A DNA stretch of 64,000 bases from Amycolatopsis nivea (lineage in GTDB: Bacteria > Actinomycetota > Actinomycetes > Mycobacteriales > Pseudonocardiaceae): NCBI RefSeq assembly GCF_004522235.1, contig NZ_SDLT01000017.1, forward strand, positions 58,476-122,475, written 5' to 3'. Under the pieces are notes generated by a model. The model was not told the DNA's origin, did no database searches, and was given only the letters and a program-made list of their open reading frames with translations. This document shows, piece by piece, positions 22,654-30,193 of the stretch (position 1 is its first letter; each line of letters starts with the position of its first letter). The position numbers and the translations under genes are program-made.

Positions 22654-24332
22654 CGGATTCCTTCCGCGAGAGTGCGCACGATCAGTGCGAGGGAAACGGC
22701 ACCGGCGTCCGGGGTGCCGACACTGCGTTCGGCCAGCGGGCGCGCCCGGCCTTTCTTCGGGGTCAGCGCGGCGGTGTCCCGCGCCGCGGCTTCCGCGACC
22801 GCGGCCGCTTCCGCCCACGGCTTCCCCACCACCAGCGCGGTACGGAACGGTTCGAGCGCGTCGACCATCGTCTTGTCGCCTGGTTCGGCACCGCCGAGTC
22901 GCACGACCCGGTCGGCGAACGCGTCGACCACGACCCGGACGTCGACGACACCCGATTCCGCGCCGATGGCTTCCCCTGCCGCACGCAACCCGGCGCCCCA
23001 GAGGACACCGGACGTGCCACCGGCCCGAGCGGCCCACTCGTCCCCGGCGGCCGCGAGGCAATCGCCCGCGCCCGCCCCGTCGTGCCAGGCGGACTCGGCA
23101 CCCGCGAGAGCAGCGTCGATGCCGCGGACCATGCCGCGTCCGTGGTCGCCGTCCCCGGCGACGGCATCGATGGCGCCCAGCTCGGTTTCGGCTCCGTGCA
23201 AGGCTTTTCGGACCGCGCGCAGGCCGTCCAGCACCGCTTCGGCGAGCTTTCGCGACTCAGGCGAGGCAGCGGCGTAACGCGGCGCAGCGGGTTCGGCCAC
23301 GACCTCGGCTACCGGGGCGGCGGCCGGTTCGTGCCGGGTTTCGCCGCGACGGAAGGCGGGCGTGGCGGCAGGCGCGCGCCACCAGCGTTCCAGTTCCTCG
23401 TCCAGCCAGGTCACGGTGAGCGAAACGCCTGCCATGTCGAGGCTGGTGACCAGCTCGCCGACCTCCGGGAGCACCGGGGTGTGGCCGGATTCCCGCAGCA
23501 GCGCGGCGATCCGCGTCCACAGCACGAACAGTTCCTCGTGCTTGACCGAACCGAGGCCGTTGAGCACCACCGCGACGCGATCGCCCGCACCGCCGGGCTT
23601 TTCGGCGAGGATCCGGCCGACGAAGTCCTCGGCCAGGACAGCGGCGGACGGGAGCGGGAGGTCGCGCAACCCGGGTTCGCCGTGGATGCCGAGGCCGAGG
23701 CCCATCTGCCCGTCCGGGACGGTGAACAGCGGGGTGTCCGAGCCGGGGAACGTGCAGCCGGAGAACGCGGTGCCGATCGTGCGGGTCGCCGCGTTGGCCT
23801 TGCGCCCGGCGCGCACGACCTCGTCGAGATCCAGGCCTTCTTCGGCGGCCGCGCCAAGGATTTTGAAGACCACGAAGTCGCCGGCGATGCCGCGCCGCTG
23901 CTCCGCTTGTTGCGGCGGGGCGCTGGCGATGTCGTCGGTGACCACGACGTGTTCCGCGCGGATCCCGCGTGCCCGCAGCGTTTCCGCGGCGAGACCGAAG
24001 TTGAGCACGTCGCCCGCGTAGTTGCCGTAGCTGAACACCACTCCGGCACCGGAATCCGCTGCTGCCGCCACCGAACAGGCGTCCTGCGTGGACGGCGAGG
24101 TGAAGAGGTTTCCGCTCACCGCGCCGTCGGCGAAACCCGGCCCGATCACGCCGTAGAACGCCGGGTAGTGCCCGGATCCGCCGCCCGGCAGCACCGCGAC
24201 TTTCGGCCGGGCGGGCCGGTCCGCGCGCACCGCGCCGCCGGGCACCCGCCGCACCGCGCCGGCGTGCAGATCGCAGAACCCGGCGAGCGCGTCCTCGGCG
24301 AACGCCGCCGGATCGTCGTAGAGGTAGGTCAT
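22650..24332 (-). CDS. DhaK-DhaL fusion kinase of the dihydroxyacetone/tetrulose kinase family
   Basis: 560 residues, single-chain ATP-dependent form. DAK1 domain about 1-335: GGGSGHYPAF at 50-59, TSPST, YGNYAGDVLNF, FSGCTFPG and MGLGLGIHGEPG. DAK2 (DhaL) domain from about 355: VAGDGDHGRGM (Mg-binding), GGTSGVLWG and PGDKTMVDAL. All phosphoryl-transfer motifs are intact. The version of DAK1 with GIAGDFVVFK and AAAEEGLDL is close to what I recall of mycobacterial erythrulose kinases (DerK/LerK), and the next gene is an RpiB-like isomerase. Predicted step: erythrulose or a similar ketose to its phosphate. Glycerone as substrate cannot be excluded. Confidence 0.85.
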   Translation of the reverse strand: MTYLYDDPAAFAEDALAGFCDLHAGAVRRVPGGAVRADRPARPKVAVLPGGGSGHYPAFYGVIGPGFADGAVSGNLFTSPSTQDACSVAAAADSGAGVVFSYGNYAGDVLNFGLAAETLRARGIRAEHVVVTDDIASAPPQQAEQRRGIAGDFVVFKILGAAAEEGLDLDEVVRAGRKANAATRTIGTAFSGCTFPGSDTPLFTVPDGQMGLGLGIHGEPGLRDLPLPSAAVLAEDFVGRILAEKPGGAGDRVAVVLNGLGSVKHEELFVLWTRIAALLRESGHTPVLPEVGELVTSLDMAGVSLTVTWLDEELERWWRAPAATPAFRRGETRHEPAAAPVAEVVAEPAAPRYAAASPESRKLAEAVLDGLRAVRKALHGAETELGAIDAVAGDGDHGRGMVRGIDAALAGAESAWHDGAGAGDCLAAAGDEWAARAGGTSGVLWGAGLRAAGEAIGAESGVVDVRVVVDAFADRVVRLGGAEPGDKTMVDALEPFRTALVVGKPWAEAAAVAEAAARDTAALTPKKGRARPLAERSVGTPDAGAVSLALIVRTLAEGIR

Positions 24333-24359
24333 CGCGTGTGCTCCGTCCTCAAGGGAGGG

Positions 24360-25133
24360 TCAGTGGAGGAACGAGCCGCCGTTGACATCGATCGTGGTGC
24401 CCTGCAGGTAGCCCGCGTCTTCGGTGGCGAGCCAGGCGATCACCCCGGCGACGTCGTCCGCGGTGGCCTGCCTGCCGAGCGGGACGCTGCGGGTGATCGC
24501 GGCTTCCAGTTCGGCGGTGGTCGATTCGGCGCGGATGTCGGTCTCCACCGCGCCGGGCGCGACCGCGTTCACCGTCACCCCGGCGTCGCCCAGTTCCCGC
24601 GCCAGCGCCTTGGTGAAGCCGAGGATCGCGGCTTTCGCCGTGCTGTACGGGGTCCGGCCGAACACGCCGCCGCCCTGCTGCGCCGACACCGAGGACATGT
24701 TCACGATCCGTCCCCAGCCCGCCTCGATCAGGTCGGGCAGGAACGCCTTCGTGACCAGGTAAGTGCCGGTCGCGTTGACCGCCAGCACTTTGTTCCACAG
24801 GTCGAGCGTCGTCTCCAGGAACGGGACCGGAGAGGTGATGCCCGCGATGTTGACGACCGCGCCGACGCCGGGCAGGCGGCCAGCGTCGACCTCGGCCCGC
24901 ACGGCCGCGTACGCGGCGAGCACGGACGCTTCGTCGGCGACGTCGACGCCGTGCGAGAAGGCGGTCGCACCGGTCGCCGCGAGTTCGCCGGCCACTTCCT
25001 TGGCGGCGGGCTCGTCGAGGTCGAGCACGACGACCGCCCAGCCGTCCCTGGCGAAGCGGGCGGCGGTGGCGCGGCCGATTCCGCGGGGCGCGCCGGCTCC
25101 GGTGATCACGGCGGTGCGACGGGTTCCGGTCAT
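24360..25133 (-). CDS. Short-chain dehydrogenase/reductase (SDR)
   Basis: 257 residues, classical SDR. Cofactor motif TGAGAPRGIG at 11-20, acidic LDLDEP after beta-2 pointing to NAD(H), NIAG, catalytic Ser in VNMSSVSA, YSTAK active site near 165, and PGAVETD. The C terminus DVNGGSFLH is typical of sugar/polyol dehydrogenases. Third gene of the minus-strand sugar operon, between the TIM-barrel and kinase genes. Likely oxidises a polyol such as threitol or erythritol to the ketose used by the kinase, or interconverts a related sugar. The precise substrate is not visible. Confidence 0.85.
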   Translation of the reverse strand: MTGTRRTAVITGAGAPRGIGRATAARFARDGWAVVVLDLDEPAAKEVAGELAATGATAFSHGVDVADEASVLAAYAAVRAEVDAGRLPGVGAVVNIAGITSPVPFLETTLDLWNKVLAVNATGTYLVTKAFLPDLIEAGWGRIVNMSSVSAQQGGGVFGRTPYSTAKAAILGFTKALARELGDAGVTVNAVAPGAVETDIRAESTTAELEAAITRSVPLGRQATADDVAGVIAWLATEDAGYLQGTTIDVNGGSFLH

Positions 25134-25164
25134 GTCCGTTGTCTCCTTGGCGTCAGAAGGGAAA

Positions 25165-25986
25165 TCAGAGAGCGGCGAGGTAGGCGGCGGCTTTCACCGC
25201 AGCGGCCGGACGTTCCTCGTCGGTGACGTCCCGCGTTTCGAGTTCGAGAGAGCTGTGGCCGCGGTAGCCGGTGGCGCGCAGCGCGGCGAAGGTCGCGGTG
25301 AAGTCCACGTCGCCGTTGCCGATGCTCAGGTTGATCTGGCCCGGCGTCGCGTCGCGGAGGTGGACGTGCGCGATCCGTCCGGCGAACCGGTGCGCGAACG
25401 CGGCCGGGTCGCCGCCGGACGCGACGATGTGGCTGGTGTCGAGGACCAGCCCGACCGCCGGGTCGAGCCGGTCGGCCAGCTGACCGGCGAGGTCGACGGT
25501 GTGGCAGAGCCGGAACAGATGCGGCGCTTCGCACCACAGCTCGAGGCCCCGGCTCGCGGCCAGCGCCGCCGCCCGGCCCAGCTGGTCGGCGACGAGGTCC
25601 AGATCCGCTTCCAGGCTCGTCACCGGCTCGTGCGACGACGCGCCGCACGGCAGCACGAGCGCCCGCGCCCCGCACGCGGCGGCCAGGTCGAGCAGCCGCC
25701 GCAGGTGGGCCGCCCGGTCCGCCGCCTCCGCCGGGGCGAGCGGGCGGTTCAGGTCGCCGACGTCGCCGTTGACCGAGCGCACCGCCAGCCCGGACGCACG
25801 CACCTGCCCGGCGACGATGCGCACCGCCGCGTCGGTGAGGTCGTACGGCACGTGGTCGCAGACCCCGGGCAGCGCGCCGAGGTCGATCTCGGCGAAGCCG
25901 CAGTCCGCGACAACCGCCAGCGCGGCGGGCAGAGGCAGGTGCCGGAAGCTGATCGTCGAGCAGCCCGGCGCGGGGAGGCGTTCCAT
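25165..25986 (-). CDS. Sugar-phosphate isomerase/epimerase (xylose isomerase-like TIM barrel)
   Basis: 273 residues from ATG 25986; no strong ribosome site is seen, and an upstream in-frame GTG at 26028 would place the start inside the operator region. AP-endonuclease-2/xylose-isomerase fold: GCSTISFRHLPL start, FAEIDLG, LCHTVDLAGQL, GLVLDTSHIV (metal-binding Asp/His), IAHVHLRD (His), and GYRGHSSLELETRD (Glu near the C terminus). First gene of the operon. Comparable enzymes are EryC-like tetrulose-phosphate epimerases and D-apiose isomerases; either would fit the neighbours. Function beyond fold is inference. Confidence 0.8.
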   Translation of the reverse strand: MERLPAPGCSTISFRHLPLPAALAVVADCGFAEIDLGALPGVCDHVPYDLTDAAVRIVAGQVRASGLAVRSVNGDVGDLNRPLAPAEAADRAAHLRRLLDLAAACGARALVLPCGASSHEPVTSLEADLDLVADQLGRAAALAASRGLELWCEAPHLFRLCHTVDLAGQLADRLDPAVGLVLDTSHIVASGGDPAAFAHRFAGRIAHVHLRDATPGQINLSIGNGDVDFTATFAALRATGYRGHSSLELETRDVTDEERPAAAVKAAAYLAAL

Positions 25987-25995
25987 GGTCGGCAA

Positions 25996-26003
25996 TGTTA
26001 ACA
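25996..26003. promoter_or_regulatory. GntR-type operator site 1 (TGTTAACA)
   Basis: Perfect 8-bp palindrome 10 bp upstream of the TIM-barrel start; first of four TGTNNACA sites between the two divergent sugar operons. Confidence 0.6.
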
Positions 26004-26009
26004 GAGAAG

Positions 26010-26017
26010 TGTCAACA
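26010..26017. promoter_or_regulatory. GntR-type operator site 2 (TGTCAACA)
   Basis: Reads CTGTTGACAC on the minus strand with a TTGACA -35-like core for the minus operon. A bound regulator here would block that promoter. Confidence 0.55.
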
Positions 26018-26071
26018 GACAAGGCCACGCCGAATGATCAGTTCTCACAAGGGATTATCTCCGGTATTCAC

Positions 26072-26079
26072 TGTTGACA
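26072..26079. promoter_or_regulatory. GntR-type operator site 3 (TGTTGACA)
   Basis: Embedded in CTGTTGACAG (CTGT-N2-ACAG inverted repeat), about 100 bp upstream of the MHS transporter start; contains TTGACA on the plus strand. Confidence 0.6.
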
Positions 26080-26111
26080 GAGCAGCCAGCAGAGCGCACG
26101 ATACGCTCCAT

Positions 26112-26119
26112 TGTTGACA
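26112..26119. promoter_or_regulatory. GntR-type operator site 4 (TGTTGACA)
   Basis: Second plus-strand copy, 40 bp from site 3 and 55 bp upstream of the transporter ATG. The 40-bp spacing is close to four helical turns, so sites 3 and 4 lie on nearly the same face. Confidence 0.6.
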
Positions 26120-26173
26120 GCCAGGCAGCTCGATTACTGTCGAGACGGCCGCTGGACGAGAGAGGCGATCGAC

Positions 26174-27517
26174 ATGCGCAGCGAAGCGCTCACCATGCGG
26201 GGCCCGGTGCACGGCACCGCGGACGCCCGCCGGGTGGCCTGGGGCTCCACCGCCGGGGCCGTGATCGAGAGCTACGACTTCATCGGGTTCGGCACCGCCG
26301 CGGCGCTCTACCTCGGCCACGCCTTCTTCCCCGGCGCGTCGCCCATCGCCGGCACGCTGTCGGCGTTCGCGACCCTCGGCGTCGGATTCATCGCGCGGCC
26401 GCTCGGCGGGATCGTCGGCGGGCACCTCGGCGACCGGATCGGCCGCAAGCCGGTGCTGGTCGCGTCGCTCATCATCATGGGGCTGGCGACCTTCGCCATC
26501 GGCCTGCTGCCGACCTACGCGACGGCGGGCGTGCTCGCGCCGGTCCTGCTGGTGACCGTCCGGATCGTGCAGGGCCTCGCCTACGGCGCCGAGTGGAGCG
26601 GCGCGATCCTGATGACCTACGAGCACGCGCCGTGGCTGCGCAAGGGCAGGTTCACCGGGATCGTGCAGTCCGGGTTCCCGATCGGGCTGCTGCTGGCGAA
26701 CCTGGTGTTCCTCGTGTCGGTGAACCTGCCCGGCGACTGGGCGTGGCGGGTGCCGTTCCTGGCCAGCCTGGTGCTGGTGATCGTCGGGCTGGTGCTGCGG
26801 GCGAAGGTGCCGGAATCGCCGGTGTTCCAGGACGTGCGCGACAGCGGCGACCTGGTGAAGGCCCCGATCGCGGCGGTGCTGCGCGACGACTGGCGCAACG
26901 TGGTGCGCGGCATCGGCCTGCGGATCGCCGAGACGGCGGGCTACGCGGTGTCGATCACCTACCTGATCTCGTACCTGAAGTCGGAAAAGCTCGCCAGCAG
27001 CGGGGAAACGATCCTGGCGCTGTGCATCGCCTCGGCGATCGGCATCGCCGCGACCGTCGGCTGGGGCGCGCTCACCGACCGGGTCGGCCGCCGCTCGGTG
27101 TACGTCTGGGTGACGCTGTTCGCCGCGCTGTGGGCGATCCCGATGTTCCTGCTCGTCAACACCGGCACGCTGATCGCGATCGTGTGCACCGTCGTCGTCT
27201 CCTACGGCGTCTGCCAGAACGCGCTCGCCGGATCGCAGGGCGCGTGGTTCCCGGAGCTGTTCCAGGCGGGCACCCGCTCCTCGGGCGCCGCGCTGGCCTA
27301 CCAGATCTCGGCGATGATCTCCGGTCTCACCCCGTTCGTCACGACGCTGCTGTTCCTCGGCATGGGCTGGCTCGGCCCGGCGCTGCTGTTCCTCGCGTTC
27401 TCGCTGCTCGGCCTCGTCTCGGCGCTGGTGACCCGGGAAACCTGGGGCCGCGCGGAGCGCGAGGCGGCCCGCGCGGCGGTCGCGAGCTCCGCGCCGGCCG
27501 CCCAGCCCGCCGCCTGA
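26174..27517 (+). CDS. MFS transporter of the metabolite:H+ symporter (MHS) family
   Basis: 447 residues from ATG 26174, with GAGAGG about 9 nt upstream. Twelve hydrophobic segments. Family signatures: AGAVIESYDFIGFGTAAALYL in helix 1 with its Asp/Tyr pair, the loop 2-3 motif GHLGDRIGRKP, VRIVQGLAYGAEWSGA in helix 4-5, and LTDRVGRR in the second half. MHS proteins take up organic acids, betaines and polyol-like compounds with protons. First gene of the plus-strand arm of the sugar locus, so it probably imports the substrate used by the kinase/isomerase operon across the divergent promoter. Confidence 0.87.
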   Translation: MRSEALTMRGPVHGTADARRVAWGSTAGAVIESYDFIGFGTAAALYLGHAFFPGASPIAGTLSAFATLGVGFIARPLGGIVGGHLGDRIGRKPVLVASLIIMGLATFAIGLLPTYATAGVLAPVLLVTVRIVQGLAYGAEWSGAILMTYEHAPWLRKGRFTGIVQSGFPIGLLLANLVFLVSVNLPGDWAWRVPFLASLVLVIVGLVLRAKVPESPVFQDVRDSGDLVKAPIAAVLRDDWRNVVRGIGLRIAETAGYAVSITYLISYLKSEKLASSGETILALCIASAIGIAATVGWGALTDRVGRRSVYVWVTLFAALWAIPMFLLVNTGTLIAIVCTVVVSYGVCQNALAGSQGAWFPELFQAGTRSSGAALAYQISAMISGLTPFVTTLLFLGMGWLGPALLFLAFSLLGLVSALVTRETWGRAEREAARAAVASSAPAAQPAA

Positions 27518-27544
27518 ATCCCTGTCGCCGAAAGGAAAATCGCT

Positions 27545-28429
27545 GTGAGTCTCGACCTGATGACGCCGACTTCGTTCCGGCGACGGCTGGACGCCTGCGC
27601 GGAATCGGCGTACCGCATCCGGATGGGCGTCCTCGACGAGGGCGAAGCGCAGGGCGAGGGCTACGTCGGGCAGGCGCTCGGCGCGGCCGACCTTCTCGCC
27701 GTGCTCTACCGCGACGTCCTGCGCTTCGACCCGGCGGATCCGGAGTGGCCGGACCGCGACCGGTTCCTCCTGTCCGTCGGCCACTACGCCCTGCTGCTCT
27801 ACTCCGCACTCGCCGAGGCCGGGGTGCTCCCCCGCGAAGAACTGGCGACCTACGCCGCGGACGGCTCGCGGCTGCCGATGTCGGCGATGGCCACCTACAC
27901 GCCCGGCGCCGAGATCTCCGGCGGTTCGCTCGGCCACGGGCTGGGGCTCGCCGTCGGGATGTGCCTCGGGCTGCGCGCGCAAGGCCGGACCGGGCAACGG
28001 GTCTTCACGCTGTTCAGCGACGGCGAACTCAACGAAGGGTCGACGTGGGAGGCCGCGATGAGCGCGGCGAGCTGGCAGCTCGGCAACCTCGTCGCGTTCG
28101 TCGACATGAACGGGCTGCAAGCGGACGGACCGACCCGTGACGTCCTCGCCCTCGACCGCCAAGAAGACCGCTGGCGCGCCTTCGGCTGGCACGTGCAACG
28201 CGTCGACGGCAACGATCCCGAGGCGTTGCTGCGCGCGGTGGACGAGGCGACCGGCAACGCGTCGGCCGTCGGACAGCCGCACCTGGTCATCTGCGACACC
28301 GTGGTCGGCAAGGGCGTCCCGTTGCTCGAAGGCCGGGAAAAGCTCCACTTCATGAAGATCGCCGCCGAGGAATGGCCTGTGTGCAAAGAGCAGCTGACCG
28401 CCGGACACGAGAAGAGGACCCGCCGATGA
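27545..28429 (+). CDS. Transketolase N-terminal (TPP-binding) subunit
   Basis: 294 residues from GTG 27545 with AAAGGAAAA upstream. The thiamine-diphosphate motif begins with SDGELNEGS at about 158 and ends with VAFVDMNGLQ; GGSLGHGLGLAVGM is the usual substrate-channel segment. It covers only the first domain of a transketolase, with the pyrimidine and C-terminal domains on the next gene. Such split transketolases are often pathway-specific. Here it would accept an aldose phosphate such as erythrose 4-phosphate made by the opposite operon; alternatively it may act like the two-subunit apulose-4-phosphate transketolase known from apiose pathways. Confidence 0.88.
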   Translation: MSLDLMTPTSFRRRLDACAESAYRIRMGVLDEGEAQGEGYVGQALGAADLLAVLYRDVLRFDPADPEWPDRDRFLLSVGHYALLLYSALAEAGVLPREELATYAADGSRLPMSAMATYTPGAEISGGSLGHGLGLAVGMCLGLRAQGRTGQRVFTLFSDGELNEGSTWEAAMSAASWQLGNLVAFVDMNGLQADGPTRDVLALDRQEDRWRAFGWHVQRVDGNDPEALLRAVDEATGNASAVGQPHLVICDTVVGKGVPLLEGREKLHFMKIAAEEWPVCKEQLTAGHEKRTRR

Positions 28430-29421
28430 CCGTCGCCCAGCCGCAGCGCTCGGCCGCGATGATCGCCTCGATCGCCGACCCCGGGGTGCGCACGACGCGG
28501 GCCCCGTTCGGCGACGCGCTCGTCAAGGCGGCCGAGGCGGACCAGCGGATCGTCGGGCTCGCCGCGGATCTGGCGAAATACACCGACATGCACGTGTTCG
28601 CCCGCGCGTTCCCGGACCGGTTCTTCCAGATGGGCATGGCCGAGCAGGTGATGATGGCCGCCGCCGCGGGCATGGCCGAGGTCGGCCAGATCCCGTTCGC
28701 CGCCACCTATTCGGTGTTCGCCACCCGGCGCGCCTACGACTTCCTGTGCCTCGACATGGCCGAACCGGGGCTCAACGTCAACATCGTCGCGGCGTTGCCC
28801 GGCCTCACCACCGGCTACGGCCCGAGCCACCAGGCGACCGAGGACGTCGCGATCCTGCGCGGGATGCCCGGACTGACCATTGTGGACCCGTGCGACGCGG
28901 TGGACATCGAGCAGGCCGTGCCCCAGCTCGCCGCGGCACCCGGCCCGAGCTACACCCGGCTGCTGCGCGGCGCGGTCCCCCGGATCCTCGACGACTACGA
29001 CTACTCCTTCGAACTCGGCAAAGCGAAACTGGTCCGGCCCGGCGACGACGCCGTTTTCGTCTCCTCCGGCCTGATGACCATGCGTGGCCTCCTCGCCGCC
29101 GAGCAGCTGGCGAAGCGGGGAATCGACGTGGCGGTCGTGCATTGCGCGACGCTCAAGCCGTTCGACGAGGAGACCGTGCTCGCCCAGATCGCGGGCGACC
29201 GTCCGGTGTTCACCCTCGAAAACCACAGCGTGATCGGCGGCCTGTTCGAAACCGTCGCCGCCGCCCTCGCCCGGCGCGGCATCGGCAAGAAGGTCGTGCC
29301 GATCGCCCTGCCGGACGAATTCCTGGCCGCCGGCGCGCTCCCGACGTTGCACGACCGCTACGGCATTTCGACGAACGCCGTGACCGACCGGGTCCGGGAG
29401 GAGCTGTCCGCGCGGGCCTGA
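28426..29421 (+). CDS. Transketolase C-terminal (pyrimidine-binding) subunit
   Basis: 331 residues from ATG 28426, overlapping the N-subunit stop (ATGA). Contains FGDALVKAAEAD, FFQMGMAEQVMMAAAAGMA with the catalytic Glu of the cofactor-activating site near residue 70, GPSHQATEDVAILRGMPG, then the C-terminal transketolase domain with LENHSVIGGLFETVAAAL. Complete for domains two and three, so with the preceding gene it makes one whole enzyme. Convergent with tetR; the hairpin at 29450-29475 lies just beyond the stop. Confidence 0.9.
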   Translation: MTVAQPQRSAAMIASIADPGVRTTRAPFGDALVKAAEADQRIVGLAADLAKYTDMHVFARAFPDRFFQMGMAEQVMMAAAAGMAEVGQIPFAATYSVFATRRAYDFLCLDMAEPGLNVNIVAALPGLTTGYGPSHQATEDVAILRGMPGLTIVDPCDAVDIEQAVPQLAAAPGPSYTRLLRGAVPRILDDYDYSFELGKAKLVRPGDDAVFVSSGLMTMRGLLAAEQLAKRGIDVAVVHCATLKPFDEETVLAQIAGDRPVFTLENHSVIGGLFETVAAALARRGIGKKVVPIALPDEFLAAGALPTLHDRYGISTNAVTDRVREELSARA

Positions 29422-29445
29422 CCGAACTGGCGCGCGCCGGACGTC

Positions 29446-30174
29446 TTACGCCCGCCCGGATTCGTCCGGGCGGGCCAGCCGCTCGACCAGATCCAGCTCG
29501 AGCCGGACGTTGGCGAGAATCCCTTCCACCGTCGGGGATTCCGGTGCGCGGTCGTCGCTCCGGACGGTGCGCACGGCCATCTCCGCGAGCTGGTCGGCGG
29601 TTTCCTGGTCGTCGCCGCCTTCCTGGTGCCACCAGGCGATCCAGTTGAGCATGCCGATGACGCCGAGCGCCGCGGTGCGCGGGTTGACGTTGCGGAAGCT
29701 TCCGTCGGCGATGCCGCCGTCGATCACCTCGACGAGTTCCTTCAGCACGCGCCTTCGGCTCGCCCGGTAGGACTTCGCGAGGTGCTCGGGCAGATCGGAT
29801 TCCGACCGGATCATCAGCCGGAACCGGTCCGGGTCCGCCATCTGGTGCAGCGCCAGCGTCTGTGCCATGCGCCGCAGCTTCGCGGACGGGCTCAGGTCCG
29901 CCAGCGCGTTGATCTCGCGGAGCAGCTGGGCGGGCTGGTCGGCGATCTCGCTGACCAACTGGGCGAACAGGTCGTCCTTGCTCGCCACGTAGTGGTAGAC
30001 CGCCTGGCGGGTCAGGCCGGTCGCGTCGGCGATGTCCTGCAGCGTCGTCCCGGCGACCCCGCGCTCGGCGAACAGCCGGGCGGCGTTCTCCTTGATCTCC
30101 CGTTCGACCAGTTCGCGCCGCACGCTGGGGCGGCCCCGGCGTTTGGGCGGCGGGTCGGCGGCAGGGGAAGTCAT
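29446..30174 (-). CDS. TetR-family transcriptional regulator
   Basis: 242 residues from ATG 30174, 19 bp after the flavoprotein stop. DNA-binding domain about 22-70: KENAARLFAERGVAGTTLQDIADATGLTRQAVYHYVASKDDL, a full TetR helix-turn-helix preceded by a basic RRGRPSVRR tail. The rest is an all-helical ligand domain without a specific family match. It is the fifth gene of the minus-strand aromatic operon 37861-29446 and probably controls it through the paired 17-bp sites at 37925-37941 and 38012-38028. Confidence 0.88.
   Translation of the reverse strand: MTSPAADPPPKRRGRPSVRRELVEREIKENAARLFAERGVAGTTLQDIADATGLTRQAVYHYVASKDDLFAQLVSEIADQPAQLLREINALADLSPSAKLRRMAQTLALHQMADPDRFRLMIRSESDLPEHLAKSYRASRRRVLKELVEVIDGGIADGSFRNVNPRTAALGVIGMLNWIAWWHQEGGDDQETADQLAEMAVRTVRSDDRAPESPTVEGILANVRLELDLVERLARPDESGRA
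29450..29475. terminator. Perfect TTCG-loop hairpin between convergent genes
   Basis: GCCCGCCCGGA, loop TTCG, TCCGGGCGGGC: an 11-bp perfect stem with the very stable TTCG tetraloop, 29 nt after the transketolase stop. It lies inside the last codons of tetR, so it is a terminator for the plus-strand operon made from tetR coding sequence. Confidence 0.75.
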
Positions 30175-30193
30175 AGCGGCCAAGGCTAGTCCA

